64,000 bases of DNA. Origin: Lepus europaeus. Its lineage: Eukaryota > Chordata > Mammalia > Lagomorpha > Leporidae. Within the stretch, counting starts at the first letter, position 1, and each line of letters begins with the position of its first letter. The DNA is taken from positions 80,423,502-80,487,501 of the forward strand of contig NC_084831.1 of NCBI RefSeq assembly GCF_033115175.1, in the 5' to 3' direction. The position numbers were made by a program, and so were the translations under genes. The notes below the pieces were generated by a model that was given only the letters and a program-made list of their open reading frames with translations, did no database searches and was not told where the DNA came from. Below, piece after piece: positions 63,785 to 64,000 of the stretch.

Positions 63785-64000
63785 GTGGCCATTTAGCCTA
63801 GCAGTTAAGATGCAGGCATCCCACATTGGTGTACTTGGGTTCCACTTCTCTGTCAGCTGACTCTAGCTTCCACCCTGTGCAGACCCTGGAAGGCAGTGGT
63901 GGTGGCTCAGTTAATTGGTTGTTTTGTTTGTTTGTTTTTAACCACCTGTGTGGGAGACTTAGATGGCATTCCCTGCTTCCAGCTTCAGCCCCAGTCCAGG
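63785..64000 (+). mobile_element. Old C-repeat SINE, cut by the window end
   Basis: GAAGTGGCCATTTAGCCTAG head and GAAGGCAGTGGTGGTGGCTC body with a (TTTG)n stretch (63918-63938). Continues past 64000. Confidence 0.75.

Larger units (their letters stand above)
47400..64000 (+). other. HS2ST1: HS2ST1 transcription unit, 5' end only (exon 1 and start of intron 1)
   Basis: Only the first coding exon is in the window. From 47969 to the end is the first part of intron 1, and no further exon matching the protein was found. That agrees with the very large first intron I recall for the human gene. The transcription start is inferred to lie near the GC-box cluster at about 47400-47500, giving a GC-rich 5'UTR of some 350-450 nt with purine-rich GGGAGGGAAGGAAGG runs. 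Confidence 0.9.

Noticed and set aside
47969-64000. HS2ST1 exon 2 or other downstream exons
   Set aside because: No stretch encodes the expected continuation of the stem region after LSKL with proper splice sites; the whole span appears to be intron 1.
1-64000. A novel multi-gene system such as a defence, biosynthetic or selfish cluster
   Set aside because: Apart from SELENOF and the HS2ST1 first exon, everything I can identify is repeat debris or plain intron; no unexplained cluster of coding or structured RNA signals was found.

Overview
This is a piece of a lagomorph nuclear genome, most likely rabbit (Oryctolagus) or a close relative. The evidence is the roughly sixty copies of lagomorph C-repeat SINEs (tRNA-like head with Pol III A and B boxes, body, then an AAATA-type or A-rich tail) and the long-3'UTR rabbit-type LINE-1s whose tails carry a G-rich tract followed by an ATTAAATAAAAGTT-like end. 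No prokaryotic, plasmid or viral gene content is present. Most open frames in the window lie inside transposable elements or the CpG island and do not represent genes.

Two protein-coding genes stand head to head around a shared CpG island. On the minus strand is a complete SELENOF (SEP15, 15-kDa selenoprotein) gene: coding exons at 46811-46885, 35293-35460, 10498-10561, 5455-5504 and 3364-3495. All splice sites are canonical and the phases join into a 162-residue product. An in-frame TGA (10526-10528) lies in the Cys-Gly-Sec redox motif, and a well-formed type 2 SECIS hairpin (2691-2768) sits in the 3'UTR. On the plus strand is the first coding exon of HS2ST1 (heparan sulfate 2-O-sulfotransferase, 47845-47968); the rest of the window is its first intron. 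The gap between the two start codons (46886-47844) is a GC-rich bidirectional promoter with CCAAT and GC boxes. The head-to-head SELENOF/HS2ST1 order matches what I recall of human 1p22.

Region by region: 1-2600 is 3' flank of SELENOF. 2600-3495 is its last exon and 3'UTR. 3496-46810 holds introns 4 to 1, packed with C-repeat SINEs, LINE-1 and LINE-2 pieces, MIRs, MER2/Tigger and MER5A DNA transposons, a decayed mariner with two short mariner-derived MITEs, and MLT1-type LTR fragments. 46640-48620 is the CpG island. 47969-64000 is HS2ST1 intron 1, again repeat-rich (L2, antisense L1, an MST-like LTR and many SINEs).

SINE naming used below: type 1 has a GCGCTGTGGCGCAGTGGGTT-like head and an AAATA tail. 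Type 2 has a CGCGGCTCACTAGGCTAATC-like head and ends CTGTCCAAAA. 'Old' means a diverged C-repeat. Plus or minus gives the sense orientation of the element. Repeat family names are from memory of consensus sequences, not from a database search. I found no convincing undescribed system. The best second-look items are the SECIS with a GUGA quartet, an L1 fragment between perfect 81-bp direct repeats, the symmetric head-to-head SINE fusion in SELENOF intron 4, and nested insertions that give a relative chronology.
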